Origin: DASUXA01 sp036378155
GTDB lineage: Bacteria; Actinomycetota; Actinomycetes; Mycobacteriales; Micromonosporaceae
Direction: 5' to 3'
Assembly: GCA_036378155.1 (NCBI GenBank)
Contig: DASUXA010000094.1
Coordinates: forward strand, 15,001 to 79,000
Length of the DNA stretch: 64,000 bases
Part shown: in pieces, positions 24,225-33,155 of the stretch
How the letters are laid out: each line of letters starts with the position of its first letter
Numbering within the stretch: position 1 is the first letter of the stretch
Position numbers and translations under genes: made by a program
The notes under the pieces: generated by a model
Database searches by the model: none
Seen by the model: only the letters and a program-made list of their open reading frames with translations
What the model was told of the DNA's origin: nothing

Positions 24225-24261
24225 GTCTGCCTGCCCGGCGCGGAGCGCCGGGCAGGCAGAC
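24225..24261 (+). terminator. Terminator of the SDR gene
   Basis: A perfect 17-bp stem (24225-24241 GTCTGCCTGCCCGGCGC with 24245-24261) and a GGA loop start 5 bp after the SDR stop. Confidence 0.85.
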
Positions 24262-24362
24262 AGGCGCGAGGAGACAGGCGCGAGGCAGACGGGCGCGAGG
24301 CGGTCGGGCGCGCGGCAGACAGGCGCGCGGGGCGCGCGGCACGGCGGCCTCGCGCCCGACCG
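24257..24362. repeat. Degenerate 14-15 bp tandem repeats with a flanking inverted repeat
   Basis: About five units of the type GCAGACAGGCGCGAG run from 24257 to 24329, starting inside the terminator arm. CGGTCGGGCGCG at 24301-24312 is the exact reverse complement of 24351-24362, just past the stop of the ABC exporter on the other strand. The region holds no gene. The array probably grew from the terminator arm by slippage, and the outer inverted repeat may terminate the ABC gene. Confidence 0.6.
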
Positions 24363-24366
24363 ACGC

Positions 24367-26322
24367 TCACTCGGCGAGCTCTTCGACCACGACCACCGGT
24401 TCCGGAACGGTCTCCTCGAGGTACGGCGTCGGGGACCCGGCGACCGCGAACTGGGTGCGGTACAACTCCGCGTACAGTCCGCCCGCCGCGACCAGTTGCT
24501 CGTGGGTGCCCCGCTCGACGATCCTGCCGCCGTCGAGGACCAGGATCTGGTCCGCGTCGCGTACCGTCGACAGCCGGTGCGCGATGACCAGCGAGGTGCG
24601 CCCGGTCAGCGCCTCGGTCAGGGCGCGCTGGACAGCCGCCTCGGACTCCGAGTCGAGGTGCGCCGTCGCCTCGTCGAGAATGACGATGCTCGGGGCCTTG
24701 AGCAGCAGTCGCGCGATCGCGATGCGTTGCTTCTCGCCGCCGGAGAAGCGGTACCCCCGCTCGCCGACCACGGTCTGCAACCCGTCCGGCAGCGACCGGA
24801 CCAGCTCGGCGACCTGCGCGCGGGACAGCGCGGCCCACAGTTCCTCGTCGGTGGCGTCGGGCTTGGCGTACCGCAGGTTCTCGGCGATCGTCTCGTGGAA
24901 CAGGTGCGCGTCCTGGGTCACCACGCCGATCGCGGCGCGCAGCGACTCCAGCGTCACGTCCCGCACGTCGCGGTCGCCGACCAGCACCGCGCCACCCGTC
25001 ACGTCGTACACCCGGGGCACCAGCATCGCGGTCGTCGACTTGCCCGCCCCCGACGGTCCGACCAGGGCCACCATCTGACCCGGCTGGACGGTGAACGACA
25101 CGCCGCGCAGCACCGGCTCGGCGACCGTCCGGTCGAGCGTGGCGACGTCCTCCAACGACGCCAGCGACACCTCCGACGCGCTCGGGTACCGGAACGACAC
25201 GTCGCGGAACTCCACCTTCGCCGCGCCCTTCGGCAGCGGCTCCGCGCCGGAGCGCTCCGCGATCGCCGGGGCGAGGTCGAGCACCTCGAACACCCGCTCG
25301 AACGACACCAGCGCGCTCATCACGTCGACCCGCACGTTCGACAACTGCGTCAGCGGCCCGTACAGCCGGGTCAGCAGCAACGCCAGGGTGACGACCGTAC
25401 CGGCGCTGATCCGACCGTTGACCGCGAACCAGCCGCCCAGCCCGTACGTCAACGCCTGGGCGAGCGAGGCGACCAGCAGCATCGCGACGAAGAAGGTCCG
25501 GCTGTACATCGCCTGCTGGATGCCGATGTCGCGGACCCGGCGGGCCCGGTCGGCGAACCGGTCCGCCTCGACGGTCGGCTGGCCGAACAGCTTGACCAGC
25601 AGCGCGCCCGCGACGCCGAAGCGCTCGGTCATGGTCGCGTTCATCTTCGCGTCGAGCTGGTACGACTCGCGGGTGATGTCCGCCAGCCGCCGCCCGATCC
25701 GGCGCGCCGGCACGATGAACACCGGCAGCAGTACCAGCGACAGGATGGTGACCTGCCAGGACAGCGAGAACATCACGCCGGCGGTCAGCGCCAGTTGGAT
25801 GACATTGCTGACCACGCCGGACAAGGTGCTGGTGAACGCCTGCTGGGCGCCGAGCACGTCGTTGTTGAGCCGACTGACCAAAGCGCCGGTCTGGGTGCGG
25901 GTGAAGAACTGCAGCGGCATGCGCTGCACGTGGTCGTACACGCGGGTGCGCAGGTCGAGGATGATGCCCTCGCCGATGCGGGCGGAGTACCACCGCTGGG
26001 CGAGGGAGAACAGCGCGTCGACGACCGCCAGCCCGGCGATCAGGATCGCGATCTCGACGACCAGACGGGACGCCCCGGCGCCGCCCCGCGTGATGGTGTT
26101 GACCACGCGACCGGCGAGCACCGGCGTGGCCACGCCGATGACCGCGTCGAGGACCACCGCCACCATGAAGACGCTGATGTCGCGGCGGTACGGCCGGGCG
26201 AAGGCGAGCACGCGCCGCGCCGTCTCCCGCCCGATCTTGCGATGCCCGAGCTCGTCCTGCCGGCGCATCGAGCGCAGCATCTGCCAGCCGCCGGCCATGC
26301 CGCCGCCCATCGGGTGTCCCAC
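24367..26322 (-). CDS. ABC transporter with fused permease and ATPase domains (exporter type)
   Basis: The 651-residue half-transporter has a six-helix type 1 exporter transmembrane domain (about 45-340) and a nucleotide-binding domain (about 385-620). The latter has Walker A GPSGAGKSTT, Q-loop VVTQDAHLF, signature FSGGEKQRIAIARL, Walker B IVILDEATAHLD and H-loop IAHRLST. An extra segment (SASEVSLASLEDVATLD) sits between the first NBD strands, and an acidic Val-rich tail ends the protein. It probably acts as a homodimer, because no partner is adjacent. GGAGGTGA 5 nt before the GTG at 26322 fixes the start. The substrate is unknown; multidrug or lipid export are possible. Confidence 0.9.
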   Translation of the reverse strand: MGHPMGGGMAGGWQMLRSMRRQDELGHRKIGRETARRVLAFARPYRRDISVFMVAVVLDAVIGVATPVLAGRVVNTITRGGAGASRLVVEIAILIAGLAVVDALFSLAQRWYSARIGEGIILDLRTRVYDHVQRMPLQFFTRTQTGALVSRLNNDVLGAQQAFTSTLSGVVSNVIQLALTAGVMFSLSWQVTILSLVLLPVFIVPARRIGRRLADITRESYQLDAKMNATMTERFGVAGALLVKLFGQPTVEADRFADRARRVRDIGIQQAMYSRTFFVAMLLVASLAQALTYGLGGWFAVNGRISAGTVVTLALLLTRLYGPLTQLSNVRVDVMSALVSFERVFEVLDLAPAIAERSGAEPLPKGAAKVEFRDVSFRYPSASEVSLASLEDVATLDRTVAEPVLRGVSFTVQPGQMVALVGPSGAGKSTTAMLVPRVYDVTGGAVLVGDRDVRDVTLESLRAAIGVVTQDAHLFHETIAENLRYAKPDATDEELWAALSRAQVAELVRSLPDGLQTVVGERGYRFSGGEKQRIAIARLLLKAPSIVILDEATAHLDSESEAAVQRALTEALTGRTSLVIAHRLSTVRDADQILVLDGGRIVERGTHEQLVAAGGLYAELYRTQFAVAGSPTPYLEETVPEPVVVVEELAE

Positions 26323-26350
26323 CCGTCACCTCCCGCGTTGTCGCGGCACC

Positions 26351-26378
26351 ACCCTAGTCTCGGGCACGCTTGTGACAA
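26351..26378 (-). promoter_or_regulatory. Promoter of the ABC exporter gene
   Basis: On the minus strand TTGTCA (26373-26378), a 16-bp spacer and TAGGGT (26351-26356) lie 28 bp before the GTG start. The match to housekeeping actinobacterial promoters is good, and an SD site follows. Confidence 0.6.
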
Positions 26379-26504
26379 CCGTGCGAGGTAAGCGAAGTGT
26401 TCCCGCGCGCTCGTTACCGACGCGGTCCGGCAGCCGCGTCGGTCCGCTCATCCGCGCAGCCAGGAACACCAGGCACCGGGTCACCCGGCGACCCCGGCAC
26501 GGGG

Positions 26505-27278
26505 TTACTCGCCGAGCCCCGCGAGGTCGCGCAGCCGACGCAGTTGCGCCTCGCGCTCGGCCCTCTCCTGGGCGGGGAAGTCGCGACCGGCGGCGGCGAG
26601 CAGCAGCGCCTTGATCTCCACGACTGCGTCGCGGTTGGCGGCCAGCACCGCGGCGGTCAGGTCGCGCACCGCGCCGTCGAGCTCCGCGTCCGGTACCACG
26701 AGGTTGGCGAGCCCGAGCCGGACCGCCTCGTCCGCGTACACCCGCCGTCCGGTCACGCAGATCTCCAGCGCGCGGGCGTACCCCACCAGCTCGACGAGGC
26801 GCTTCGTGCCGCCCAGGTCGGGTACCAGGCCGAGGCTCACCTCGGCCATGGTCAGCGCCGCGTCCTCGGTCAGTACCCGCAGGTCGCAGGCCAGCGCGAG
26901 TTGGAACCCGGCGCCGACGGCGTGACCCCGCACCGCGGCGACGCTGAGCAGATCCGGTCGGCGCAGCCAGGAGAACGCCTCCTGGTACGTCGCGATCGTG
27001 GCCAGCGCCTCGTCCTCCGGCATCCCGACCAGCTCGGCGAACCCACCGTCCGGCGCGGACACCTCGCGCAGGTCGATACCGGCGGAGAAGGACCGGCCCT
27101 CGCCGCGCAGCACGACTGCCCGCACGTCCCCGGGCAGCTGTCGACCGAAGTCGCGCAGCGCGAGCCACAGCCGTGGCGTCTGCGCGTTGAGGACTTCGGG
27201 TCGGGCCAGGGTGACGGTGGCGACCGGGCCGTCGACGTCGAATCGGACGCCGGCGCCGGCCCGGTCGTCGCTGGTCAC
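26505..27278 (-). CDS. Enoyl-CoA hydratase/isomerase family protein
   Basis: The 257-residue crotonase-fold protein has oxyanion-hole segments FSAGIDLREV near residue 64 and RGHAVGAGFQLALACDLRV near 116. These are followed by MAEVSLGLVPDLGGTKRLVELVG. Compared with mitochondrial crotonase, the second catalytic Glu (in AEVSLG) is kept, but the first is replaced by Gln (GAGFQL). Such one-Glu variants may be isomerases or hydratases with altered chemistry. No other fatty-acid gene adjoins it, so the pathway is open. The start is a GTG. Confidence 0.82.
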   Translation of the reverse strand: MTSDDRAGAGVRFDVDGPVATVTLARPEVLNAQTPRLWLALRDFGRQLPGDVRAVVLRGEGRSFSAGIDLREVSAPDGGFAELVGMPEDEALATIATYQEAFSWLRRPDLLSVAAVRGHAVGAGFQLALACDLRVLTEDAALTMAEVSLGLVPDLGGTKRLVELVGYARALEICVTGRRVYADEAVRLGLANLVVPDAELDGAVRDLTAAVLAANRDAVVEIKALLLAAAGRDFPAQERAEREAQLRRLRDLAGLGE

Positions 27279-27354
27279 GGGCGCCGCCGCGGGGCGGCGG
27301 GCGACCGGTCCGGGTCGACGTGCGGACGCACCGACCCGGCGTGGTCGAGCCTGC

Positions 27355-27582
27355 TCACGCCTTCTTGCGGCGGCGCGCCCCGCCGCGCTGGCGCAGCTGG
27401 ACGCCCGACTCGGTCAGTACGCGGTGGACGAAGCCGTAGGAGCGGCCGGTCGAGGCCGCGAGCGCCCGGATGCTCTCCCCGGAGGTGTACCGCTTGACGA
27501 GGTCCTTGGCGAGCGTCTGACGCTCGGCCCCCACGATCCGCCGACCCTTGTCCGTGCCGGTAGTGGTGCCGGTGGCTGCCAT
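27355..27582 (-). CDS. Small helix-turn-helix protein conserved in actinobacteria
   Basis: The 75-residue basic protein has one HTH (about 22-58): LAKDLVKRYTSGESIRALAA followed by STGRSYGFVHRVLTESGV, and an Arg/Lys-rich tail RQRGGARRRKKA. Close relatives of nearly the same length are widespread in Streptomyces and allies, with no known target. TGAGGA lies about 6 nt before the ATG. An inverted repeat GGCGGT...ACCGCC (27613-27618 and 27631-27636) in the upstream region could be an autoregulatory site. This is a probable DNA-binding protein of unknown regulon. Confidence 0.75.
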   Translation of the reverse strand: MAATGTTTGTDKGRRIVGAERQTLAKDLVKRYTSGESIRALAASTGRSYGFVHRVLTESGVQLRQRGGARRRKKA

Positions 27583-27725
27583 CTCAATTCCTCACGTGTA
27601 TTGAGCGCTGTTGGCGGTCTCACTTATTGAACCGCCTCTGACGATCATGCGCCAGATATCAACACGACGCCAACCGACACGCGTGTTGGATCACCTGACC
27701 GATACGATGATCCGCCCCGGCTCCG

Positions 27726-29330
<1,605 letters not shown>

Positions 29331-29358
29331 CAGAAGGGCTCACTCTCGCGGATCGGGC

Positions 29359-29414
29359 TGACCAGGGCACACTGCTGCGCCGACCGGCGCTGCCGGTCGG
29401 CGCGGGGCTGGTCA
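29359..29414 (-). promoter_or_regulatory. Nested hairpins in the ABC-F leader (candidate attenuator)
   Basis: In the ABC-F mRNA an inner 12-bp hairpin (29377-29388 with 29392-29403, arm GCGCCGACCGGC) is enclosed by an outer 7-bp stem (29408-29414 CTGGTCA on the plus strand with 29359-29365 TGACCAG). The 5' arm of the outer stem contains the stop codon of the short leader ORF, so a ribosome paused there would open it. There is no U-tract. The arrangement is what ribosome-mediated attenuation would need. Confidence 0.5.
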
Positions 29415-29438
29415 GTCTTCGCAGAGCAGCACGCGCAC
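29412..29438 (-). CDS. Putative leader peptide upstream of the ABC-F gene
   Basis: A minus-strand ORF reads GTG CGC GTG CTG CTC TGC GAA and then GAC TGA, that is, VRVLLCED or, from the second GTG, VLLCED. TACACT (29440-29445) ends 1 nt before the first GTG and 7 nt before the second, so transcription probably starts close to it and the peptide would be read leaderless. The ORF ends in the 5' arm of the leader hairpin. Its small size means it could be chance; conservation would decide. Confidence 0.4.
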   Translation of the reverse strand: MRVLLCED

Positions 29439-29551
29439 GAGTGTACCCGGTCGCTAGGGCGCCGCCGCGTCCGGATTAGCGATCAAGATCGCCGGGTACC
29501 AATGCCGCCGTCCGTCTGGACGACAGTGACCAAACGGCGATCGGGGCTGCA

Positions 29552-30478
29552 ATGGAGTTGAACCGGGACGCGGACGTCGATACCAGTCAGGTGGAGGATG
29601 TTCGAGGCGCGGGTGGCGGCGGCGGCTTCGGCGGCCTGCCGATCCCCCTCGGCGGCGGTCGGGGCGGCATCATCGGCACCATCATCGGGCTGGTGATCCT
29701 GCTCGCCGGCGGCGGCTGGGGAGCCAGCCAGATGCTCGGCGGCTCGGGCGGCGGACAGCAGGCGGACAACGGCAAGCTCGCCCAGGAGTGTTCGACCGCC
29801 AACCCGAACCGGACCCAGGAACTCGACTGCCGCAACACGCTGTACGTCAACTCGATCCAGAACTTCTGGCAGCACGAGTTGCCGCAGGTGTTCGGGAAGT
29901 CGTACCAGCAGGCCAAGACGGTGTTCTTCAGCCAGCAGGTGACCACCGGCTGCGGCGCGGCGGACAGCGGCGTCGGTCCGTTCTACTGCCCCGCCGACAA
30001 CCACGTGTACATCGACCTGACGTTCTACAACGAGTTGGCGAACCGGTTCGGCGCCAAGGGCGAGTTCGCCCAGCCGTACGTGCTGGCGCACGAGTACGGG
30101 CACCACGTGCAGGACCTGCTGGGTACCGAGGCGCAGGTCGACCGGCAGCGGCAGCGCGACCCGGGCGCCGCCAACCAGTTGTCGGTCATGCTCGAACTGC
30201 AGGCGGACTGCTACGCCGGGGTATGGGCGAAGCACGCCACCCAGACGACGGACGCCAGCGGCAAGCCGATCTTCACCAACATCACCCAGCAGGACATCCA
30301 ACAGGCGCTGGACGCCGCCGCGGCGGTCGGCGACGACGCGATCCAGAAGAAGGTGAGCGGACGGGTCGACGAGTCGAAGTTCACCCACGGCTCGTCGGCG
30401 CAGCGCGACCACTGGTTCAGCCAGGGGTACACCACCGGCGACCCGAAGTCCTGCGACACGTTCGGCAGCGGCGGCTGA
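29552..30478 (+). CDS. Neutral zinc metallopeptidase (YpfJ-like), membrane-anchored
   Basis: The 308-residue protein has a short Gly-rich N-terminus, one membrane helix (about 39-58) and an extracytoplasmic peptidase domain. The zinc motif is LAHEYGHHVQD (H180, E181, H184); the third ligand is probably in SVMLELQADCYAGVWA near 210. Six Cys may form disulfides outside the membrane. The family is common in bacteria but poorly characterised. The gene is divergent from the ABC-F leader and ends at a strong hairpin. Confidence 0.87.
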   Translation: MELNRDADVDTSQVEDVRGAGGGGGFGGLPIPLGGGRGGIIGTIIGLVILLAGGGWGASQMLGGSGGGQQADNGKLAQECSTANPNRTQELDCRNTLYVNSIQNFWQHELPQVFGKSYQQAKTVFFSQQVTTGCGAADSGVGPFYCPADNHVYIDLTFYNELANRFGAKGEFAQPYVLAHEYGHHVQDLLGTEAQVDRQRQRDPGAANQLSVMLELQADCYAGVWAKHATQTTDASGKPIFTNITQQDIQQALDAAAAVGDDAIQKKVSGRVDESKFTHGSSAQRDHWFSQGYTTGDPKSCDTFGSGG

Positions 30479-30501
30479 CCCGTCGACCGTGTCCTGTCGT
30501 C

Positions 30502-30542
30502 GAGCCCGACGACCGCTGACCTGGTCAGCGGTCGTCGGGCTC
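30502..30542. terminator. 20-bp inverted repeat between convergent genes
   Basis: A perfect 20-bp inverted repeat with a 1-nt centre (30502-30521 and 30523-30542, arm starting GAGCCCGACGACCGC) follows the metallopeptidase stop. It also contains the stop codon (30525-30527) and last codons of the opposing acVLRF1 gene. It probably terminates both transcripts. Confidence 0.8.
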
Positions 30543-31178
30543 AGTGACTCTGATCCGTACCGCCCGAGCCTGCCGAGCCGCTTCGACCAACACCGCCAGC
30601 CGTGGGTCCGGCACCTCCAGGAACCGCTCGTCGCGCAGCGGTACCAGCGGCTTCAGCCTCGCGTCGGCGAACACGGTGTCGACGAGTCGGCGGTCCCCGC
30701 CGCCGACCACGGCGGCGAGTCCGGCGGCGACCGGTACCAGCAGCCGCGCCGCGTGCTCGACGGCGCGCTCGGCGACCGACCGGGTCTGGTTGTCGCGCCG
30801 ACGCGCGAACCGCTGCTGCGACCAGCCGCCGGCTGCGGTGCGGCTCTGCACGTACCCGCCGTCCACCTTGGACTCGACCAGACGGTCGCCGTGCGCTAAT
30901 CCGATCGCCGCGCCGCCGCGGCGGACCAGTACGAGCCCGACCCGCCGCGGCTCGACCGCGGCGGCGACGAAGGCATCCAGGTCGGATCGGGTGAGCGCGC
31001 CGGGCGGGGTGTGCCACTCGGCGAGCGCCCCGTCGACCGCCGCGATCCGCAGGCCGTACGGCTGCGCGTCCACGGCGATCGAGCCGTGCCGCTGTTCGAA
31101 CCGTTCCAGCCAGCGGCGCAGTCGCTCCGGGTCGACGTCGACCCACCGTCCGCCACCCGCCGCCGGCCGCCCGCGCAT
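30525..31178 (-). CDS. acVLRF1-type peptidyl-tRNA hydrolase (release-factor-like)
   Basis: The 217-residue protein carries the VLRF1 signature YVQSRTAAGGWSQQRFARRR then DNQ near residues 109-131, with the catalytic Gln in GWSQQ. It corresponds to the actinobacterial branch of the VLRF1 family, related to eukaryotic Vms1/ANKZF1. These proteins release nascent chains from peptidyl-tRNA on stalled 50S subunits in ribosome quality control. TACGGT (31185-31190, minus strand) ends 6 nt before the ATG. It is notable that an ABC-F ribosome factor lies less than 2 kb away. Confidence 0.85.
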   Translation of the reverse strand: MRGRPAAGGGRWVDVDPERLRRWLERFEQRHGSIAVDAQPYGLRIAAVDGALAEWHTPPGALTRSDLDAFVAAAVEPRRVGLVLVRRGGAAIGLAHGDRLVESKVDGGYVQSRTAAGGWSQQRFARRRDNQTRSVAERAVEHAARLLVPVAAGLAAVVGGGDRRLVDTVFADARLKPLVPLRDERFLEVPDPRLAVLVEAARQARAVRIRVTEPDDR

Positions 31179-31202
31179 ACCGAGACCGTACCGGTGCCCG
31201 GC

Positions 31203-31820
31203 TCACAGCAGGCGCAGCGCGAGGACCGCGATGACGGCGCTGGACGCCAGCGCGGTGGCGAGCCGACCGCGTGGGCCGGACAGCAGCCGACCGAGGACCG
31301 AGCCGCCGCCCGCGAAGACCATCTGCCAGCTCGCCGAGGCGAGCGCCACGGCGAGCACGAACGCGGCGGACGCCGCCGCGCCGCGGGTACGTCCCGCCTG
31401 GTCGCCGAGGACCAGGACGGAGAAGTACACCACGGTCGCCGGGTTGAGCAGGGTGAGACCGAGAACGCCGAGGTAGGCGCGGGTCGGGGTACCGAGAGTG
31501 AGGTCGGCGCGCCGTCCCGGCGCGTCGTCGCGGTGCCGCCAGGCGAGGATCGCCGTACGCGCCGCGAACGCGGCGAGCAGGACCGCCGCGACCACGCGCA
31601 GCGGTCCGCCGATTGGACGCAGCAGCGCCGAGACGGCTGCCCCGGCGAGGACGGCGACCAGGGCGTACGTGCCGTCGGCGGTAGCCGCCCCGAGTCCGGC
31701 GGCGGCACCGACCCGCAGCCCGGCACGCGCGGACAGACTCATGATCAGTACCGCGATGGCGCCGACCGGGATGGCGACGCCGTACCCGGCGAGCAGCCCC
31801 GAAAGCACAGCATCCGTCAC
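31203..31820 (-). CDS. LysE-type amino-acid exporter
   Basis: The 205-residue protein has about five or six hydrophobic helices and the family start VTDAVLSGLLAGYGVAIPVG followed by GLGAATADGTYALVAVLAGA. The TM segment LGLTLLNPATVVYFSVLVLG carries the conserved NP motif. LysE/RhtB proteins export basic or other amino acids in exchange for protons. The GTG at 31820 matches the usual family start. A longer in-frame start at 31901 would run through the operator sites and is rejected. It is divergent from the Clp-N regulator and may be its target. Confidence 0.82.
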   Translation of the reverse strand: MTDAVLSGLLAGYGVAIPVGAIAVLIMSLSARAGLRVGAAAGLGAATADGTYALVAVLAGAAVSALLRPIGGPLRVVAAVLLAAFAARTAILAWRHRDDAPGRRADLTLGTPTRAYLGVLGLTLLNPATVVYFSVLVLGDQAGRTRGAAASAAFVLAVALASASWQMVFAGGGSVLGRLLSGPRGRLATALASSAVIAVLALRLL

Positions 31821-31868
31821 AGTGCGTGAGCCTGCCAGTCCGTCCGGGGCACCCGCGACCGGATTATC

Positions 31869-31913
31869 GTCAACCCGTGGTTGACGACTTGCTACCGTCA
31901 ACCTAGGGTTGAC
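31869..31913. promoter_or_regulatory. Two 17-bp operators over the Clp-N regulator promoter
   Basis: GTCAACCCGTGGTTGAC (31869-31885) and GTCAACCTAGGGTTGAC (31897-31913) are perfect 7-bp inverted repeats with 3-bp spacers, 28 bp centre to centre. The promoter TTGACG (31881-31886), 17-bp spacer, TAGGGT (31904-31909) is embedded so that the first operator overlaps the -35 and the second covers the -10. The ATG follows the -10 by 6 nt. Autorepression by the HTH protein at 31916, also affecting the divergent LysE gene, is the natural reading. Confidence 0.75.
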
Positions 31914-31915
31914 GC

Positions 31916-32680
31916 ATGGCGAACGAAGTCCGGCTGACGAAGGTTGTCCGACTCGACGACCTGATCGAGGCCATCAGGAAAGTACACACAGATCCACTCG
32001 ACCAGCTCGCGAGCGCCGTCGTCGCCGCCGACCACCTCGGCGAGGTCGCGGACCACCTGATCGGCCACTTCGTCGACCAGGCCCGACGCTCCGGCGCATC
32101 GTGGACCGACATCGGACGCAGCCTGGGAGTCAGCAAGCAGGCGGTACAGAAGCGGTTCGTGCCCAAGACCGAACCGGTCGAACTGGACCCGAACCAGGGA
32201 TTCAGCCGCTTCACCGACCGGGCGCGCAACGTGGTGATGGCGGCGCACAACGAGGCGCACACCGCCGGCAACCCGGAGGTACGCCCGGAACACCTGGTCC
32301 TGGGGCTGCTCACCGAGCCGGACGGGCTCGGCGCGATGGCGATCGTCGCGCAGGGCGTGCCGCTGGACCGGGTCCGCGGAGCCGCGAGCGCCGCGCTGCC
32401 CGCGCGGGTCGACGAGGTGCCCGCCCTGATCCCGTACAACCCGTCCGCGAAGAAGGCGCTGGAGTTGACGTTCCGGGAAGCGCTGCGGCTCGGGCACAAC
32501 TACATCGGTACCGAGCACATTCTGCTCGCGTTGCTGGAGTTGGAGGACGGCCGAGGCGTACTGTCCGGGCTCGGTCTCACCAAGGCGCGCGCCGAAGCGG
32601 ACATCAGCGGCGCACTGTCCGCTGTTCTCGCCGCGCGCGAGCCGGAGCAGTCGACCGGCGGTCAGACCGACGGGCAATGA
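31916..32680 (+). CDS. HTH and Clp N-terminal domain-containing regulator
   Basis: The 254-residue protein has an N-terminal DNA-binding region with the HTH ASWTDIGRSLGVSKQAVQKRF at about 61-81. Two Clp-N repeats follow (about 95-250): RARNVVMAAHNEAHTAGNPE and VRPEHLVLGLL, then AKKALELTFREALRLGHNYI and GTEHILLALLE. It has no AAA+ ATPase domain, so it is not a chaperone subunit. The Clp-N part may sense proteins or small molecules, for example phospho-arginine-like ligands, by analogy with ClpC. The leaderless promoter and two operators directly upstream suggest autoregulation. Confidence 0.85.
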   Translation: MANEVRLTKVVRLDDLIEAIRKVHTDPLDQLASAVVAADHLGEVADHLIGHFVDQARRSGASWTDIGRSLGVSKQAVQKRFVPKTEPVELDPNQGFSRFTDRARNVVMAAHNEAHTAGNPEVRPEHLVLGLLTEPDGLGAMAIVAQGVPLDRVRGAASAALPARVDEVPALIPYNPSAKKALELTFREALRLGHNYIGTEHILLALLELEDGRGVLSGLGLTKARAEADISGALSAVLAAREPEQSTGGQTDGQ

Positions 32681-32693
32681 CCGCCAGGACCGT

Positions 32694-32727
32694 CACCGGT
32701 GGTGATGTGGGTACATCACCACCGGTG
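32694..32727. terminator. Bidirectional terminator containing a repeated 22-bp palindrome
   Basis: A perfect 15-bp stem (32694-32708 CACCGGTGGTGATGT with 32713-32727) and a GGGT loop lie between the convergent Clp-N and sufT genes. Its core TGGTGATGT..GTACATCACCA matches 20 of 22 positions of a palindrome at 58434-58455. Confidence 0.75.
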
Positions 32728-32783
32728 TACGGCTCGCGCCACGCCCCCTCGGATCACCCGAGCGGGCGGTCCTGCCGACCGCC

Positions 32784-33149
32784 TCAGACGTTGAAGCCCA
32801 GCGCCCGCAACTGCTCGCGACCCTCGTCGGTGATCTTGTCCGGACCCCACGGCGGCATCCACACCCAGTTGATCCGGATGTCGGACACCAGCCCGCCGCC
32901 CGGCCCCGAGCACAACGCGTACCGCGCCTGGTCCTCGATCACGTCGGTCAACGGACAGGCCGCCGAGGTGAGCGTCATGTCGACGGTCGCGACGTTGTCG
33001 GCGTCCACGTGGATGCCGTACACCAGCCCCAGGTCGACCACGTTGATGCCGAGTTCCGGGTCGACGACGTCCTTCAGCGCCTCCTCGACGTCGGCCACCT
33101 GCGCGATCGCACCCGAACCCGGCTCCGTCGCCTGCGTCTGCTCACTCAT
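32784..33149 (-). CDS. sufT: Metal-sulfur cluster assembly factor SufT (DUF59/MIP18)
   Basis: The 121-residue protein has the DUF59 core: VEEALKDVVDPELGINVVDL near 21-40, GLVYGIHVD, then MTLTSAACPLTDVIEDQARY with the conserved Cys near 85. SufT proteins help mature Fe-S proteins after cluster assembly. It is the last gene of the SUF operon, 6 nt beyond sufU. Confidence 0.9.
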   Translation of the reverse strand: MSEQTQATEPGSGAIAQVADVEEALKDVVDPELGINVVDLGLVYGIHVDADNVATVDMTLTSAACPLTDVIEDQARYALCSGPGGGLVSDIRINWVWMPPWGPDKITDEGREQLRALGFNV

Positions 33150-33155
33150 ATCCGA

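Noticed and set aside
24257..24329. Short repeats as a possible CRISPR array
   Set aside because: Units are 14-15 bp, adjacent without unique spacers, and there are no cas genes.
31821..31901. Longer N-terminus for the LysE-type exporter
   Set aside because: It would be translated from within the palindromic operators, and the added residues are polar and not family-like.
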